Of a DNA stretch of 64,000 nt, positions 16,662 to 25,622 are shown piece by piece (the first letter of the stretch is position 1; each line of letters opens with the position of its first letter). The DNA is from Chloroflexota bacterium (GTDB lineage Bacteria; Chloroflexota; UBA6077; JACCZL01). The notes beneath the pieces were generated by a model. That model was not told the DNA's origin and made no database searches. It was given only the letters and a program-made list of their open reading frames with translations. The DNA is taken from the NCBI GenBank assembly GCA_020845495.1, contig JADLFM010000128.1, forward strand, positions 62,001 through 126,000, in the 5' to 3' direction. Made by a program: the position numbers and the translations under genes.

Positions 16662-17558
16662 TCACCGTTGTGCCAGGAACATGAAGGCCGGCCAGAGTAG
16701 CCGTTCGAGGCGCGCTCTGATGACGAGCTTGAGCAGCGCGCGCTTGTGGGCCGGGTGGCCCCGTCGGACGACATCGAGATAGGGCTGCGGTATCCAGGCC
16801 GCCGCATCGCTTTCGCTTCGGTCGAGGTCGTGGGTGCTCCCTTCGACGGGCCACAGATCGATCGGGAACTGGTAGAAGTAGACCGGCAGGAGGGCTCGGA
16901 CCGAGCGAAAGCCCGCTTCCGAGAGCATCGCCTGCCAGTCGTCGAGCGAGTGGACGTAGGTCCGGTAGTCGCGGCCGTAGGCAGTGCCCGCAACGGCCCG
17001 AGCTGCCCCGCGCGGTAGGTGATTGACGAGCGGCCAGCGCACCTGAGGCTCACGCACGAGGTTGATGGGGAACCAGCGGTTCTTGGTCCCCAGAACGTAG
17101 GTGCCGCCGGGCTCGAGTACTCGGGCGATCTCGGCGAGGGCCTGCACCTGGATCGCCCGCGGGTCCGGTCCTGGCTCGCCCAGGGGAACCCACTCGATGA
17201 CGCCGAGCGTGACAATGCTATCGAACGTGCCGGTCTCGAAGGGCAGGCTCGTCGCACTCGCCGAGAGCGCGGTCAGCGACGCGCCCGGCGGCCAGCGCTC
17301 GGCCGCGATCCGGTGCGCCAGCGTCTCCAATTTGTGCGTGCTGGTGTCCACAGCGGTCACGGCGGCTCCTCGCCGGGCCGCGTGGATCGACAGCCCGCCA
17401 TAGCCACACCCAAGGTCGAGGAGGCGCCCGCGCTCGAGGGTGACCCCCTGTCGCTCGAGGAGCGTGGAGAGGACGAGACCGCGAAGGGTACCCTCCGAGT
17501 GGAGGTTGGCCGGGTCGTAGCGCCTAGGCATATCGACATGAGCGAGTGTGGCTGCCAC
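16662..17558 (-). CDS. Class I SAM-dependent methyltransferase
   Basis: About 298 residues. SAM motif I is LLDLGCGYGGLSIHAA, followed by VTAVDTS (motif II), LPFETGTFDSIVTLGVIEWV (motif IV region) and ARVLEPGGTYVLGTKN (motif post-I/VI). This matches the UbiE/Methyltransf_11 group. The GTG at 17558 is chosen because GGGAGG precedes it by six bases; the frame is open back to 17645 with a Cys-rich CPRRCPACRTW segment but no good RBS there. It sits between the polymerase gene and an APH-fold kinase gene on the same strand, so a small-molecule or glycan substrate is likely. Confidence 0.8.
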   Translation of the reverse strand: MAATLAHVDMPRRYDPANLHSEGTLRGLVLSTLLERQGVTLERGRLLDLGCGYGGLSIHAARRGAAVTAVDTSTHKLETLAHRIAAERWPPGASLTALSASATSLPFETGTFDSIVTLGVIEWVPLGEPGPDPRAIQVQALAEIARVLEPGGTYVLGTKNRWFPINLVREPQVRWPLVNHLPRGAARAVAGTAYGRDYRTYVHSLDDWQAMLSEAGFRSVRALLPVYFYQFPIDLWPVEGSTHDLDRSESDAAAWIPQPYLDVVRRGHPAHKRALLKLVIRARLERLLWPAFMFLAQR

Positions 17559-17735
17559 GTGAGCCTCCCAGGTTCTGCATGCAGGGCACCGGCGAGGGCA
17601 CCCCAGCGGATGGACGAATCGGTTCTCGACGAGCGCGCCGCGCACGCGAAGGGGTTCGAGCGGCCTGAAGATGTGTCCACGCGGGCACCCGCGCCCGCCT
17701 CGTCAGGTGCGACTGCCCCGTCGGGCTGCACACCG

Positions 17736-19109
17736 TCATGCGCACGCCTGCGCAGCCAGCCCCGCCCACAGCCAGCTCTCGTGCTGCTCCAGCAGCGGAG
17801 CGATGGCGACCAGGAGGCGATCGTTCGATCCGTCGCACTGGTGTCGGCTGGTCTCCAGGCGAGTCAGCGCCCGGAAGACCAGGTGAGCGAGAAAGCACCG
17901 GCGTACGATCCGGTCATCGATGGACGGTTCCCAGCGGCGGCACGCCTGCATCACACGATCGAGCAGGGCACTGGGATCGGAGCGGCGCTCGATGAGCGCG
18001 TAGCTCTCGACCTCGAAATGAAAGAGATCGTGGAGCGGGACCATCTCCGGCGCCGCCAGCTCCCAGTCCAGGACGAAGAGGCGGCCGTCTGGATGGAGCC
18101 GGTGGTTCCGTGGGCGAAAGTCTCGATGGGCCAGCCCCATCCGGAGCTCAGTCGGCCCGACCGTCGTCGCGAGCGTCTGGATCGCCGTCGATAGGCGAGC
18201 GCCCCAGGTACGCGTCAGACCAGGTTCGAGGCACTGGTAGGCTGCCGTGATGGCGCGCCACATCGCGGAGCGCTCGAAGGGCACCGTCCGACCCGTCGCT
18301 GTCGCGAGCGTGCGTAGAAATTCCTGGTGCGGTCGGCCAAAGGTCGTGGGCGGAGCGCCGGGCGGTCCAGGCGACTGAAGGCTGCCTACGTTCGCGCCAT
18401 CCTCAAACGTCCCGAGTAGGCGCGGCACGGTATCGCTCAGACTCGGGCGACGCGCCAGCAGGTCGAGGCACTCGATCTCTTGTCGCAACATGCGCTTCGC
18501 CGCGTCAGACGCGGCGATCTTGGCATACGAGACGATGCGCCCGTGCTCGGCCATCACTTGCACGGTTGGCTTCCGATGCGGCTTGAGTATTCCGGTCGAA
18601 ATCGAGAGGAAGACTCGAGGGCAGCCGGCCGCGCGCTCAGCCGCCACTTCGAGGGCCGACTTTTCGCGGCGGGCGACGATCAGGCGATCCCCAAGGCGGC
18701 CGGCCTGACCGCAGCGTGCGGCCAGGCTGACCAGCTTCTTCTTCAGCCTGGCCGCACCGCGGTGGGCCGCATACAGGTCTAACCCCCGCGCCGCAACGGC
18801 CGCCGGCGCGGTCGGCATGTACCAGCGCGCGGCGTCGAGCGAGGGCAAGACGCTGAACTCGAGTGTCTGGCTGAAACCCTCCGCCTGCAAGTCTGACGCC
18901 CTGAGTCGACGCGGGTTGACGAGGATGACCCACCGATATCGGCTGAGAGCGGGCGCCGCTCGGCCGTCGATGCGCCAGCCGAGATAGCCTTCACCGTCGG
19001 GGGTGAGACGGTCCCCGAGTAGCTCGACATAGGGCGGCGGCACGTTGCCCGGCACGAAACGACTGCCAGGGGGAAGCAGGTGCAGCCAGTCCGCCGAGCG
19101 GTCGTCCAT
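17736..19109 (-). CDS. Aminoglycoside-phosphotransferase-fold kinase with extra N-terminal domain
   Basis: 457 residues. The C-terminal 280 residues have the APH/choline-kinase fold: Lys in YAKIA, catalytic HRDFRPRN near residue 323 (HxDxxxxN) and metal-binding DWE near 345. The N-terminal ~150 residues (DWLHLLPPGSRFV..., LSRYRWVILVNPRR) are a domain I do not recognise, shared with the paralog at 35180-36577. ATG 19109 is selected: GGAGG eight bases upstream, and the N-terminus aligns with the paralog (MDDRSADWL / VDRRSVEWL). It presumably phosphorylates a sugar or lipid-linked glycan intermediate. No antibiotic-resistance role is implied by context. Confidence 0.82.
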   Translation of the reverse strand: MDDRSADWLHLLPPGSRFVPGNVPPPYVELLGDRLTPDGEGYLGWRIDGRAAPALSRYRWVILVNPRRLRASDLQAEGFSQTLEFSVLPSLDAARWYMPTAPAAVAARGLDLYAAHRGAARLKKKLVSLAARCGQAGRLGDRLIVARREKSALEVAAERAAGCPRVFLSISTGILKPHRKPTVQVMAEHGRIVSYAKIAASDAAKRMLRQEIECLDLLARRPSLSDTVPRLLGTFEDGANVGSLQSPGPPGAPPTTFGRPHQEFLRTLATATGRTVPFERSAMWRAITAAYQCLEPGLTRTWGARLSTAIQTLATTVGPTELRMGLAHRDFRPRNHRLHPDGRLFVLDWELAAPEMVPLHDLFHFEVESYALIERRSDPSALLDRVMQACRRWEPSIDDRIVRRCFLAHLVFRALTRLETSRHQCDGSNDRLLVAIAPLLEQHESWLWAGLAAQACA

Positions 19110-19269
19110 CGCCGAGTCCTCCACGCTGAAATCACTTGCCGTCAGGGGGTAAGGTCATCTCTGTCAGGCCGGGCCCGCAGCACCGGTCAGTGGTGGTCGC
19201 TCTAGCCGAGTCGTCGTGCCATCGTTCTCGCCGTTGTGCAGGCCAGCCACGAATGTCGGTCACCCTCGC

Positions 19270-21795
19270 TCACCGCTCGTGCGCGCCCAGATCGGGCGCC
19301 GCGCCGGTGTAGTCGACGCCGGCACGATCCGCGATGTTGGGGACAGGGGTGCCCGCATCCACGAGCGGGGATCCGAGCGGCAGCGACAGATCGCCAGCCT
19401 CGGGGTTGGCGAGACCCGGTGGGGTGGTGAAGTCGCCGGAGACGTTGGTGTGGGCGCCCTGGCCGCTCTCTCGCCGATATGCCTCGACGTCAGTCCGAAA
19501 CCGGCGGCGGAAATGCAACCCCTCGACTGGACTGAAGGTGCTGAAGTAGTCGTAATCTTCGTCCCAGCGTCCTGGGACCGTTGGCGCCTCGAAGATCGCG
19601 CCGCTGACGCAGAGGATGTTGTTGCGGAGGTAGAACGCTTCAGGGCTTCCACTTCCGCCCGCGCTCGGCGCCCCGCCGCCAATCGGGTTTGGCACCGTCT
19701 GGTCGGTCCAGATCGTGTTGTTGATGACGTAGATGCGGGCTGGCGGCCGGCTCTTGGCCGAGAACTTGAAAACGCGGCCGGCCAACCCCCGAGCGCCCGA
19801 GTTGTCAGGACCAGCGCCGGCGTTGCCGATGCGCCAGGCTTCGTTCCGGAACACGTAGACCGGACCGACGTCGACCGGGCCGGTGGACAGGAATGTCGAC
19901 GCCTGCTCGACGCGGTTGTTCCAAACCCGGAAGTTGATAACCGTTCCTTCGGGCTCGATCGCGTCGTCGGCGATGTGCCGGATCAGGTTGTCGTAGATAT
20001 CCATGTCGCGGCCGGCCCGCCAGTCGTAGCCGTGATTGTCGCCGTCGTTGAGGGCGTTGAACAGGCCGTCGATCGTGTTTCGCCGCACCACCACCCGTTG
20101 CGCGGAGCCGCGGCCGGAGACCGCGGCGTTGCCGTTGTAGCGGCCCAGGTCCGCCGTCTCGTAGGGTGTCCCGTCAGCCTTGGTGACGTTGGCTTTGATG
20201 AACAGCCAGGGAATGGCCGGGTCGTTGACCGGATCGCTGGACCAGAGATGGCTGTCGACGAAGCGGTTGTCTTGGACGACGACGTCGTTGCCGTAGACGG
20301 TCTGTGGGCCACGCCCGGCCGCGCCCGTGCGGACGCCGATTCGACTCCCGACGAACAGGTTATGGTCGACGACGGCATGGGAGGCGGCGTTGCCGAGGGC
20401 GATGGCCGAGTAGAACTGGCGCAGTTCGAAGCCAGAGACTCGGACGTCGTTCGACCAGAGCGTCAAGCCCGCGTCGTTCCCGCCCGATACGGTCACGTAC
20501 AGGCTGTTGGGGTCAGTGTCGTCGCGCAGGCGAAGGTAGATATCATGGCCGTCGCCGTAGAAGCCGTAGTTGTAGCTACGGTTGGTGAGCAGGAGTTCTG
20601 CCCAGCCGGCCGGACTGGCGAGGGCGGCCTGATCCTTCGCCCAGTTGGCAACTCGCTCTGGCGGCGCATCGCGAGACGCCGCCACGCCGAGATGACGGGC
20701 ATCGGTCACCGGACTCCCGCGCCAGGTCCAGACCGTGTAGTTCTCGCCGCTGGTGGGGCCGACGAGCGCGACCCGCTGCCAGACACCTGCGTTCAGACCG
20801 TCCTGAGCGCCGGCCGGCACCGACACGCCGGCCGGTTCGACGACGCTATGCTGTCCAGTGTGGATCGGCTCGCGATTGTCGTCGATGGCCGGATACTGGG
20901 CCACCAGGGTGATCGGCGACTTGCGGGTGAGGGTTGGCGCCGTGAAGTAGCCCGGACCGACCTGCACGATGGCGCCCGGCGGAGCCGACTTGAATGCCGC
21001 GTCGAGCGTTGCCCAGGCTGAGCCAGGACTCGCGCCATCGTTGGCGTCGTTGCCACCTACCCGCACGAACTGGGTGGGCACGAGATCTCCGGCTGCACCG
21101 ATGTCCTCGGTGCGCGTCGGGATGGTGTCCGTCAACGCCGCCGGGCTGGCCGCGCCATCCGGGTCGGACAGGATGACGCGCACGTCGTACGCGGTATCTG
21201 GGTTGAGGAGCAGTGCAGAGCCGAAGAAGGTGCGCTGCTGGCCGTCGTCGGCCCGCCAGAGGGGCAACCCCTCCCGCCAGTCGGCATCGGATGACTTCTT
21301 GAATTGCAGGCCGGCGCTGGCATTGCCGTTGTCGTCACCGGTGAACGGTACCTCGACGCCGATGCTGGCGAAGGTCGCGGTGAGGGTCAGGCCGGTGGCG
21401 TTGACGACCCCGCCGGCCTGCATCGCCACGAGACCTCGCGCGCTCGTCGAACGCTCTGAGACGCCTGGCGCTGGCGTCCTGGCCTTCGACGGCGTGGCCT
21501 TCGGTGCCCTGGTCTCCGGTGTCCTGGCCGCCAGTGCCTTCATCGCCGTCGTGGTGGCTGCCGAAGCCGTCACGGGAGGACCCGTCACGGGCGGAGTTGC
21601 TGGGGAGACGGCCGGAGTGCGCTGACCCGTGTCGGGACGCCACCCGACGGCGACGGCTGGCCGTGGTAACCACCCCGCCAGTCCGGCGACAACGGCTACG
21701 GCGATGGTCAGGCTGGCTGCGAGAACGAGCCAGAATCGGCGCCTGAGCGATCCAGCGGGGTGCAGAGCGCGAGTCCACGGCGGACGGTAGTCCAC
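19270..21795 (-). CDS. Large exported right-handed beta-helix protein
   Basis: 841 residues. Residues about 22-45 are an uncleaved signal/anchor helix, followed by a Pro/Thr/Ala-rich linker to about 120. An FN3-like domain (about 130-225) precedes a parallel beta-helix domain rich in Asn ladders (VVVRRNTIDGLFNAL, MDIYDNLIRHIADDAIE, VWNNRVEQ). The N-terminal side of the helix begins with the PL/DUF1565-like phrase VGGNDANDGASPGSAWATLD, typical of Pbh1-repeat polysaccharide lyases or epimerases. It ends GAAPDLGAHER. Start GTG 21795 has GAGG nine bases upstream, and a promoter lies at 21966-21994. A full-length paralog is at 39046-41766. Likely a polysaccharide-binding or -cleaving surface enzyme; no catalytic residues identified. 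Confidence 0.8.
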   Translation of the reverse strand: MDYRPPWTRALHPAGSLRRRFWLVLAASLTIAVAVVAGLAGWLPRPAVAVGWRPDTGQRTPAVSPATPPVTGPPVTASAATTTAMKALAARTPETRAPKATPSKARTPAPGVSERSTSARGLVAMQAGGVVNATGLTLTATFASIGVEVPFTGDDNGNASAGLQFKKSSDADWREGLPLWRADDGQQRTFFGSALLLNPDTAYDVRVILSDPDGAASPAALTDTIPTRTEDIGAAGDLVPTQFVRVGGNDANDGASPGSAWATLDAAFKSAPPGAIVQVGPGYFTAPTLTRKSPITLVAQYPAIDDNREPIHTGQHSVVEPAGVSVPAGAQDGLNAGVWQRVALVGPTSGENYTVWTWRGSPVTDARHLGVAASRDAPPERVANWAKDQAALASPAGWAELLLTNRSYNYGFYGDGHDIYLRLRDDTDPNSLYVTVSGGNDAGLTLWSNDVRVSGFELRQFYSAIALGNAASHAVVDHNLFVGSRIGVRTGAAGRGPQTVYGNDVVVQDNRFVDSHLWSSDPVNDPAIPWLFIKANVTKADGTPYETADLGRYNGNAAVSGRGSAQRVVVRRNTIDGLFNALNDGDNHGYDWRAGRDMDIYDNLIRHIADDAIEPEGTVINFRVWNNRVEQASTFLSTGPVDVGPVYVFRNEAWRIGNAGAGPDNSGARGLAGRVFKFSAKSRPPARIYVINNTIWTDQTVPNPIGGGAPSAGGSGSPEAFYLRNNILCVSGAIFEAPTVPGRWDEDYDYFSTFSPVEGLHFRRRFRTDVEAYRRESGQGAHTNVSGDFTTPPGLANPEAGDLSLPLGSPLVDAGTPVPNIADRAGVDYTGAAPDLGAHER

Positions 21796-21965
21796 GGAAA
21801 GTAACCTCGGATGGGGTCGGCGTCACCTCAGGTCAACGTCGCCTCAGCGTCCATACTCGCTGGCTGCCAACCACGACACGTCGGCGGTTCAACAGCCGGG
21901 TAGTGAACGCACGCCCCGAGACGGCAGGCGCCCGTGGCCGGAGAGATAAATCTTGATAGCTAGCT

Positions 21966-21994
21966 AGTGTACGCCCGCTGAATAGCAAAATCAA
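21966..21994 (-). promoter_or_regulatory. Promoter for the beta-helix protein gene
   Basis: On the minus strand: TTGATT (21994-21989), a 17-base spacer, TACACT (21971-21966). It lies about 170 bases upstream of the GTG start, in a local AT-rich patch, and resembles the TTGACA-N17-TACAAM promoters of the same locus. Confidence 0.5.
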
Positions 21995-22110
21995 ACACAC
22001 GACGCCCGGTCAGGCGCGGCCTGGTGGCGCTCAGCCGGCAGGTGATGGCGAGTCCGCAGCCCATCGACCGGCTTGTCCGCCGATTCAGGCCCCGGCCCAT
22101 CCGGCCTCGA

Positions 22111-22527
22111 TCAGTCGATGAGCCGTTCGGCGACCCAGCCTGCCGCCAGGCCGGTCCAGCGTGCACCGCTCTCGAGGACGCCAGCAGTGTCGGCGACCCA
22201 GGCCGTCAGGACGGTCGGGCGTTCGCTCGTCACCAGGGCGAGTTGCCGGTCAGTGCGGGCATGGTAGGCCGCGCGCCGGTACTGATCCTGGGCGAACTCT
22301 GGCGCGCAGGCGCACAGGTCGGCGGCGCGGCCAGCGGCAAGGTGCACCACGTAATGGAGGCGGTCGCCGCGATCGAAGGCGTAGGCGATCTGCTGGGGCA
22401 GGGATTCGCGAGGGTTCCGGGTCTCGACCCAATCGGCGGCGAGCAGACTCGACAGGACCGTCAGCAGACCGAGCGCGACGGCCGCGAAGCTCAGGCCGAG
22501 CGACAGTACCAGATGGGACCGTCTCAT
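22111..22527 (-). CDS. Membrane-anchored protein of unknown function
   Basis: About 138 residues. One N-terminal hydrophobic helix (LVLSLGLSFAAVALGLLTVLSS) follows MRRSH, then an extracytoplasmic domain with CACAPEF and several Arg/Asp-rich helices (YRRAAYHARTDRQLAL). No family recognised. The ATG at 22527 is used; a GTG at 22572 in the same frame is an alternative, and neither has a good RBS. It sits upstream of the beta-helix gene on the same strand, separated by the latter's promoter. Confidence 0.5.
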   Translation of the reverse strand: MRRSHLVLSLGLSFAAVALGLLTVLSSLLAADWVETRNPRESLPQQIAYAFDRGDRLHYVVHLAAGRAADLCACAPEFAQDQYRRAAYHARTDRQLALVTSERPTVLTAWVADTAGVLESGARWTGLAAGWVAERLID

Positions 22528-23055
22528 AGTTCTCAGTATGACCTGCTCCTGGGCCAGCGCGCTAGCGGACACGAAGTTCTAGACCCACCGTGGTTCGAGA
22601 CCCACCGTGTCGCGATCGGCGAGGCCGTGGCTCAGCCGAGCGGATGGCCGCCACCCGACGGCCATACCAAACCCGGTGCTCCTGGGTCTCCACCGTGGCG
22701 GTGCACGGTCCGGAGTTCGATGGCGGCGTGCCGGCTTGGCGACCCGACAGGGCCGGCCGCAGCCGCTCATGGGGCACGAGCAGGTGCCCGCCCTGACTGT
22801 GGCATGTCGGCGGGCGGCGCCCAGCATCGTCGAGTTGCTCGTTTAGCGCAAGAGCTTTGCTACTTGACAAAGAAAACGATTCACAGTACAAAAAAGAGAC
22901 GCGGCTCTGCCCACACCTCCACGGCCGTCACGGTGCTGGCCGAGTGCCCTCGGACGCATCAGCCGATTGGGTAGCAGCGCGGTCAGGTGTGAGATTCTCC
23001 GCGTCCCTGTGTGCACGTATCAGCGATCTGAGCGCTGCTGTCACCGGGGCGCACG
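22528..23055. other. Intergenic region with promoter, no gene recognised
   Basis: About 530 bases. It contains the promoter at 22864-22892 in a short AT-rich patch, and a duplicated GACCCACCGTG around 22583-22610. Open frames here show no recognisable protein. Confidence 0.4.
22864..22892 (+). promoter_or_regulatory. Sigma70-type promoter ahead of the polysaccharide operon
   Basis: TTGACA at 22864-22869, a 17-base spacer, TACAAA at 22887-22892. Nearly identical in design to 13585-13613. The first recognised plus-strand gene begins about 920 bases later, so the operon would have an unusually long leader, or a start closer in has been missed. Confidence 0.6.
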
Positions 23056-23691
23056 TCAACCGTCCCACGACGGGGGTCGCGGGCTACGACCGCCGTGTAG
23101 GTCTGCTTGGGCGGGGTGCGGGCCTACTGGCCGCTTCGCACGGAAGTCTGGGCGCTCGAGACCGCCATCGAATCGCCGTTGTCCGGCATCGGGGAGGGCT
23201 TTGTGGAAGATCGACCAGTGCAGGGAGTCCGGCCAGCAGCGTCCGTGCGTGACCGCGTGCCGGAGCAGGAACAGGCGCCTGCCTTCGATCGGCCCGACGC
23301 CCTGCTCGGCGCCACTCACTCGCCGGGCGCGGTGACAGGGGAGGATCAAACGGCCCGCCGCGACGGTGTGCGGGCGCAAGGCGCAGTGGAGCACGGCCCA
23401 CGCGAGACCGCCGCCCGGTGCTCCGGGCCGGCCGTGGCCGACCGAGTTAGTGCCAGGGTGGCCTGGCCCGACCTCTGCTGGCCGGCGGCCCCGGATGGGG
23501 ACTGGACCTCGGGCGTCGGACCCCGGCCTGATCCGGGGCGAGCCCCAGGGCTCACCCCGCCGGCCGAACGCACACGTGCACCTGCTGAGCGCCCGGCGCG
23601 CGCCGCACCCCCACGCGAGCCGCCCCAGCGCGATCGTCCACCCCGCCATGGCCCCGGCCGCCGAGACATTCGCCGCCGAGACGTTCGGCAC
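23056..23691 (-). pseudogene. Possible degenerate or divergent O6-alkylguanine-DNA alkyltransferase-like ORF
   Basis: A 211-codon open frame with fragments reminiscent of the Ogt/MGMT family. TIALGRLAWGCGARRAL resembles the N-terminal 'TPLGxLxxxAxxxGL' strand. A PCHR motif (LILPCHRARR), which in Ogt holds the alkyl-acceptor Cys, is followed by an Arg/Leu-rich helix (EGRRLFLLRHAV). The usual Gly-rich and helix-turn-helix segments between them are not convincing, and much of the frame looks random. It may be a decayed gene or a coincidental shadow in GC-rich DNA. It is antiparallel to the polysaccharide operon leader. Confidence 0.25.
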
Positions 23692-23814
23692 GTCGCTGGA
23701 CGTCGCCTCGCACGGCTGGCGGCGTCCGTCTCAGCGGGCGCCGGGACGGCTCTGGCGGCCATCTGTGCGTCCGCGCCGATGCTCGCCCGGTCCTCGGGTG
23801 GCACCATCGCTCAG

Positions 23815-24477
23815 ATGGGCGATCGGCTCCTGACGCGGACCACGCAGCCGGCCCTGTATCCCTCGCTGAAGCGGAGCCTGGACGTCGTGTTGGCCTCGGT
23901 GCTGCTCGTCCAGACCGCGCCGGTCCTGGCGCTGTGCGCGCTCGCGGTACGCCTCGAGTCACCCGGGCCGATCTTCTTCCGTCAGGAGCGGGTTGGGAAG
24001 GGGTGTCAGCCCTTTGTGATGCTGAAGTTTCGCTCGATGCATGCCAACGCCGACCAGCGCGTGCATCAACAGTTTGTGGCTGACTTCATCAATGGTACCG
24101 CTGACGGGCAAGCCGTCGACGGGAACACCGTCTTCAAGCTGGTTGACGATCGGCGGGTGACGCGCGTCGGGCGCTGGCTGCGGCGCACCAACCTCGACGA
24201 GCTCCCCCAGTTGTGGAACGTCGTGCGCGGCGACATGAGCCTCGTCGGACCCCGCCCCCCGATCCCCTATGAGGTCGAGCAGTACGCGCCCGAGGACCTC
24301 GAGCGCTTCGCCGTTCCGCCGGGGATTACCGGCCTCTGGCAGGTCAGCGGCCGGAACCGGACCACGTTCCCAGAAATGATCGCGCTCGACCTTCAGTACG
24401 TCCACACCCGGTCGCTCAGAAACGATCTGGCGATCTTACTGAAGACCATACCGGTCGTCGTGAGATCGGCGTACTGA
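23815..24477 (+). CDS. Initiating sugar-phosphate transferase (undecaprenyl-phosphate, WcaJ/PssY type)
   Basis: 220-residue short-form polyprenyl-phosphate hexose-1-phosphate transferase, the first committed step of repeat-unit assembly on the lipid carrier. Seen: one N-terminal membrane helix ([20 protein letters not shown]), [50 protein letters not shown] and the terminal [12 protein letters not shown]. It lacks the N-terminal CoA-binding/4TM extension of long WbaP forms. ATG 23815 is chosen; ATG 23779 is an alternative and neither has a clear RBS. The long open frame upstream looks non-coding. First gene of the plus-strand operon. Confidence 0.88.
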   Translation: MGDRLLTRTTQPALYPSLKRSLDVVLASVLLVQTAPVLALCALAVRLESPGPIFFRQERVGKGCQPFVMLKFRSMHANADQRVHQQFVADFINGTADGQAVDGNTVFKLVDDRRVTRVGRWLRRTNLDELPQLWNVVRGDMSLVGPRPPIPYEVEQYAPEDLERFAVPPGITGLWQVSGRNRTTFPEMIALDLQYVHTRSLRNDLAILLKTIPVVVRSAY

Positions 24478-24509
24478 TACCCGCGGCCTTGAAGGCGAAT
24501 GGTGCAACC

Positions 24510-25622
24510 ATGCAGGACAGAGTACGCGTCGGCGTTGTCGGCCTCGGATACTGGGGGCCAAAGCTCGTCCGGAATCTGGCTGAAACGCCAGATGCGGAGC
24601 TTTCGTGGGTCGTGGACCTCGACGATAGCCGCCTTGCCCGCATCCGAGTGCAGTATCCGACGACGCGGGTCACGGACGACTACTTCGAGATGCTCGCGTC
24701 GGACGTCGAAGCTGTGGTCATCGCCACGCCGATTCGGACGCACTACGAGCTTGCCCGAGCGGCGTTGCTGCGTGGGAAGCACGTGATGGTCGAGAAGCCG
24801 CTAGCCGCGACCCGCGTCGAAGCCGAGGAGCTCGTGGCGCTCGCGGACCGACGCGGCCTGACCCTGATGGTCGGCCACACCTTCATCTACCACCCGGCCG
24901 TTCGAGCACTCCGCGACATCATCGAGCGCGGCACCCTCGGCCACATCTACTACATCGACATGGCGCGCCTGAACCTCGGGCTGTTCCGGAACGATGTCAA
25001 CGTCGTGTGGGATCTCGTGCCGCACGATCTGTCGATTCTGCTGTACATGCTCCGGGCCACCCCGCGGCACGTGAGCGCCCGAGGCAGCGCCAATGTCAAC
25101 CCCGCCGTTCACGACGTGGCGTACCTGGAGTTCGTGTACGACGATGCCATGATCGCCCACGTCCATGTGAGCTGGCTCGACCCCTGTAAGGTCAGGCGGA
25201 TCACGATCGTGGGCAGCAAGAAGATGCTCGTCTTCAACGACGTCGATGACGCCGAGAAAATCAGGATCTACGACAAGGGCGTGGACCCACCGTTCGAGAC
25301 CGACGAGTTCTCCAACTTCCATCTCTCGTACCGCTACGGCGACGTGACCATACCCTTCATCCGTAACGAAGAACCGCTCCAGGCACAGTGCCGCCACTTC
25401 GTGGAATGCATCCAGACCGGCACCCGCCCAGATACCGATGGTATGGATGGCTTGAGGGTCGTCAGCATCCTCGAGCAGGCGGACCGGTCGCTGCGCCAGC
25501 ATGGTGAACGGATCAGCCTCGTCGGGCACCTGCCGGCCTCAGACGTGGCGCTCGGCGGGGTCTTCGCCGGGCACTCGGATCAGTCAGCGACGGCTGCCCG
25601 CGTGTGGAGCACTGGCCGATGA
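24510..25622 (+). CDS. Gfo/Idh/MocA-family NAD(P)-dependent sugar dehydrogenase
   Basis: 370 residues. N-terminal Rossmann GVVGLGYWG (8-16) and EKPLAAT with K96, the family's conserved Lys; catalytic-site DLVPHDLSIL with D168 and H172. It resembles WlbA/WbpB enzymes that oxidise C3 of a nucleotide-linked hexuronate before transamination. The DegT aminotransferase immediately downstream overlaps by four bases (ATGA), supporting a two-step 3-keto/3-amino conversion. ATG 24510 is used; a TTG at 24489 in frame is the alternative. No WbpD-type acetyltransferase was found in the window. Confidence 0.88.
   Translation: MQDRVRVGVVGLGYWGPKLVRNLAETPDAELSWVVDLDDSRLARIRVQYPTTRVTDDYFEMLASDVEAVVIATPIRTHYELARAALLRGKHVMVEKPLAATRVEAEELVALADRRGLTLMVGHTFIYHPAVRALRDIIERGTLGHIYYIDMARLNLGLFRNDVNVVWDLVPHDLSILLYMLRATPRHVSARGSANVNPAVHDVAYLEFVYDDAMIAHVHVSWLDPCKVRRITIVGSKKMLVFNDVDDAEKIRIYDKGVDPPFETDEFSNFHLSYRYGDVTIPFIRNEEPLQAQCRHFVECIQTGTRPDTDGMDGLRVVSILEQADRSLRQHGERISLVGHLPASDVALGGVFAGHSDQSATAARVWSTGR

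Noticed and set aside
22573..22620. tRNA-like GGTTCGAGACCC stretch
   Set aside because: It is part of a short duplicated GACCCACCGTG sequence; no acceptor stem or cloverleaf can be drawn.
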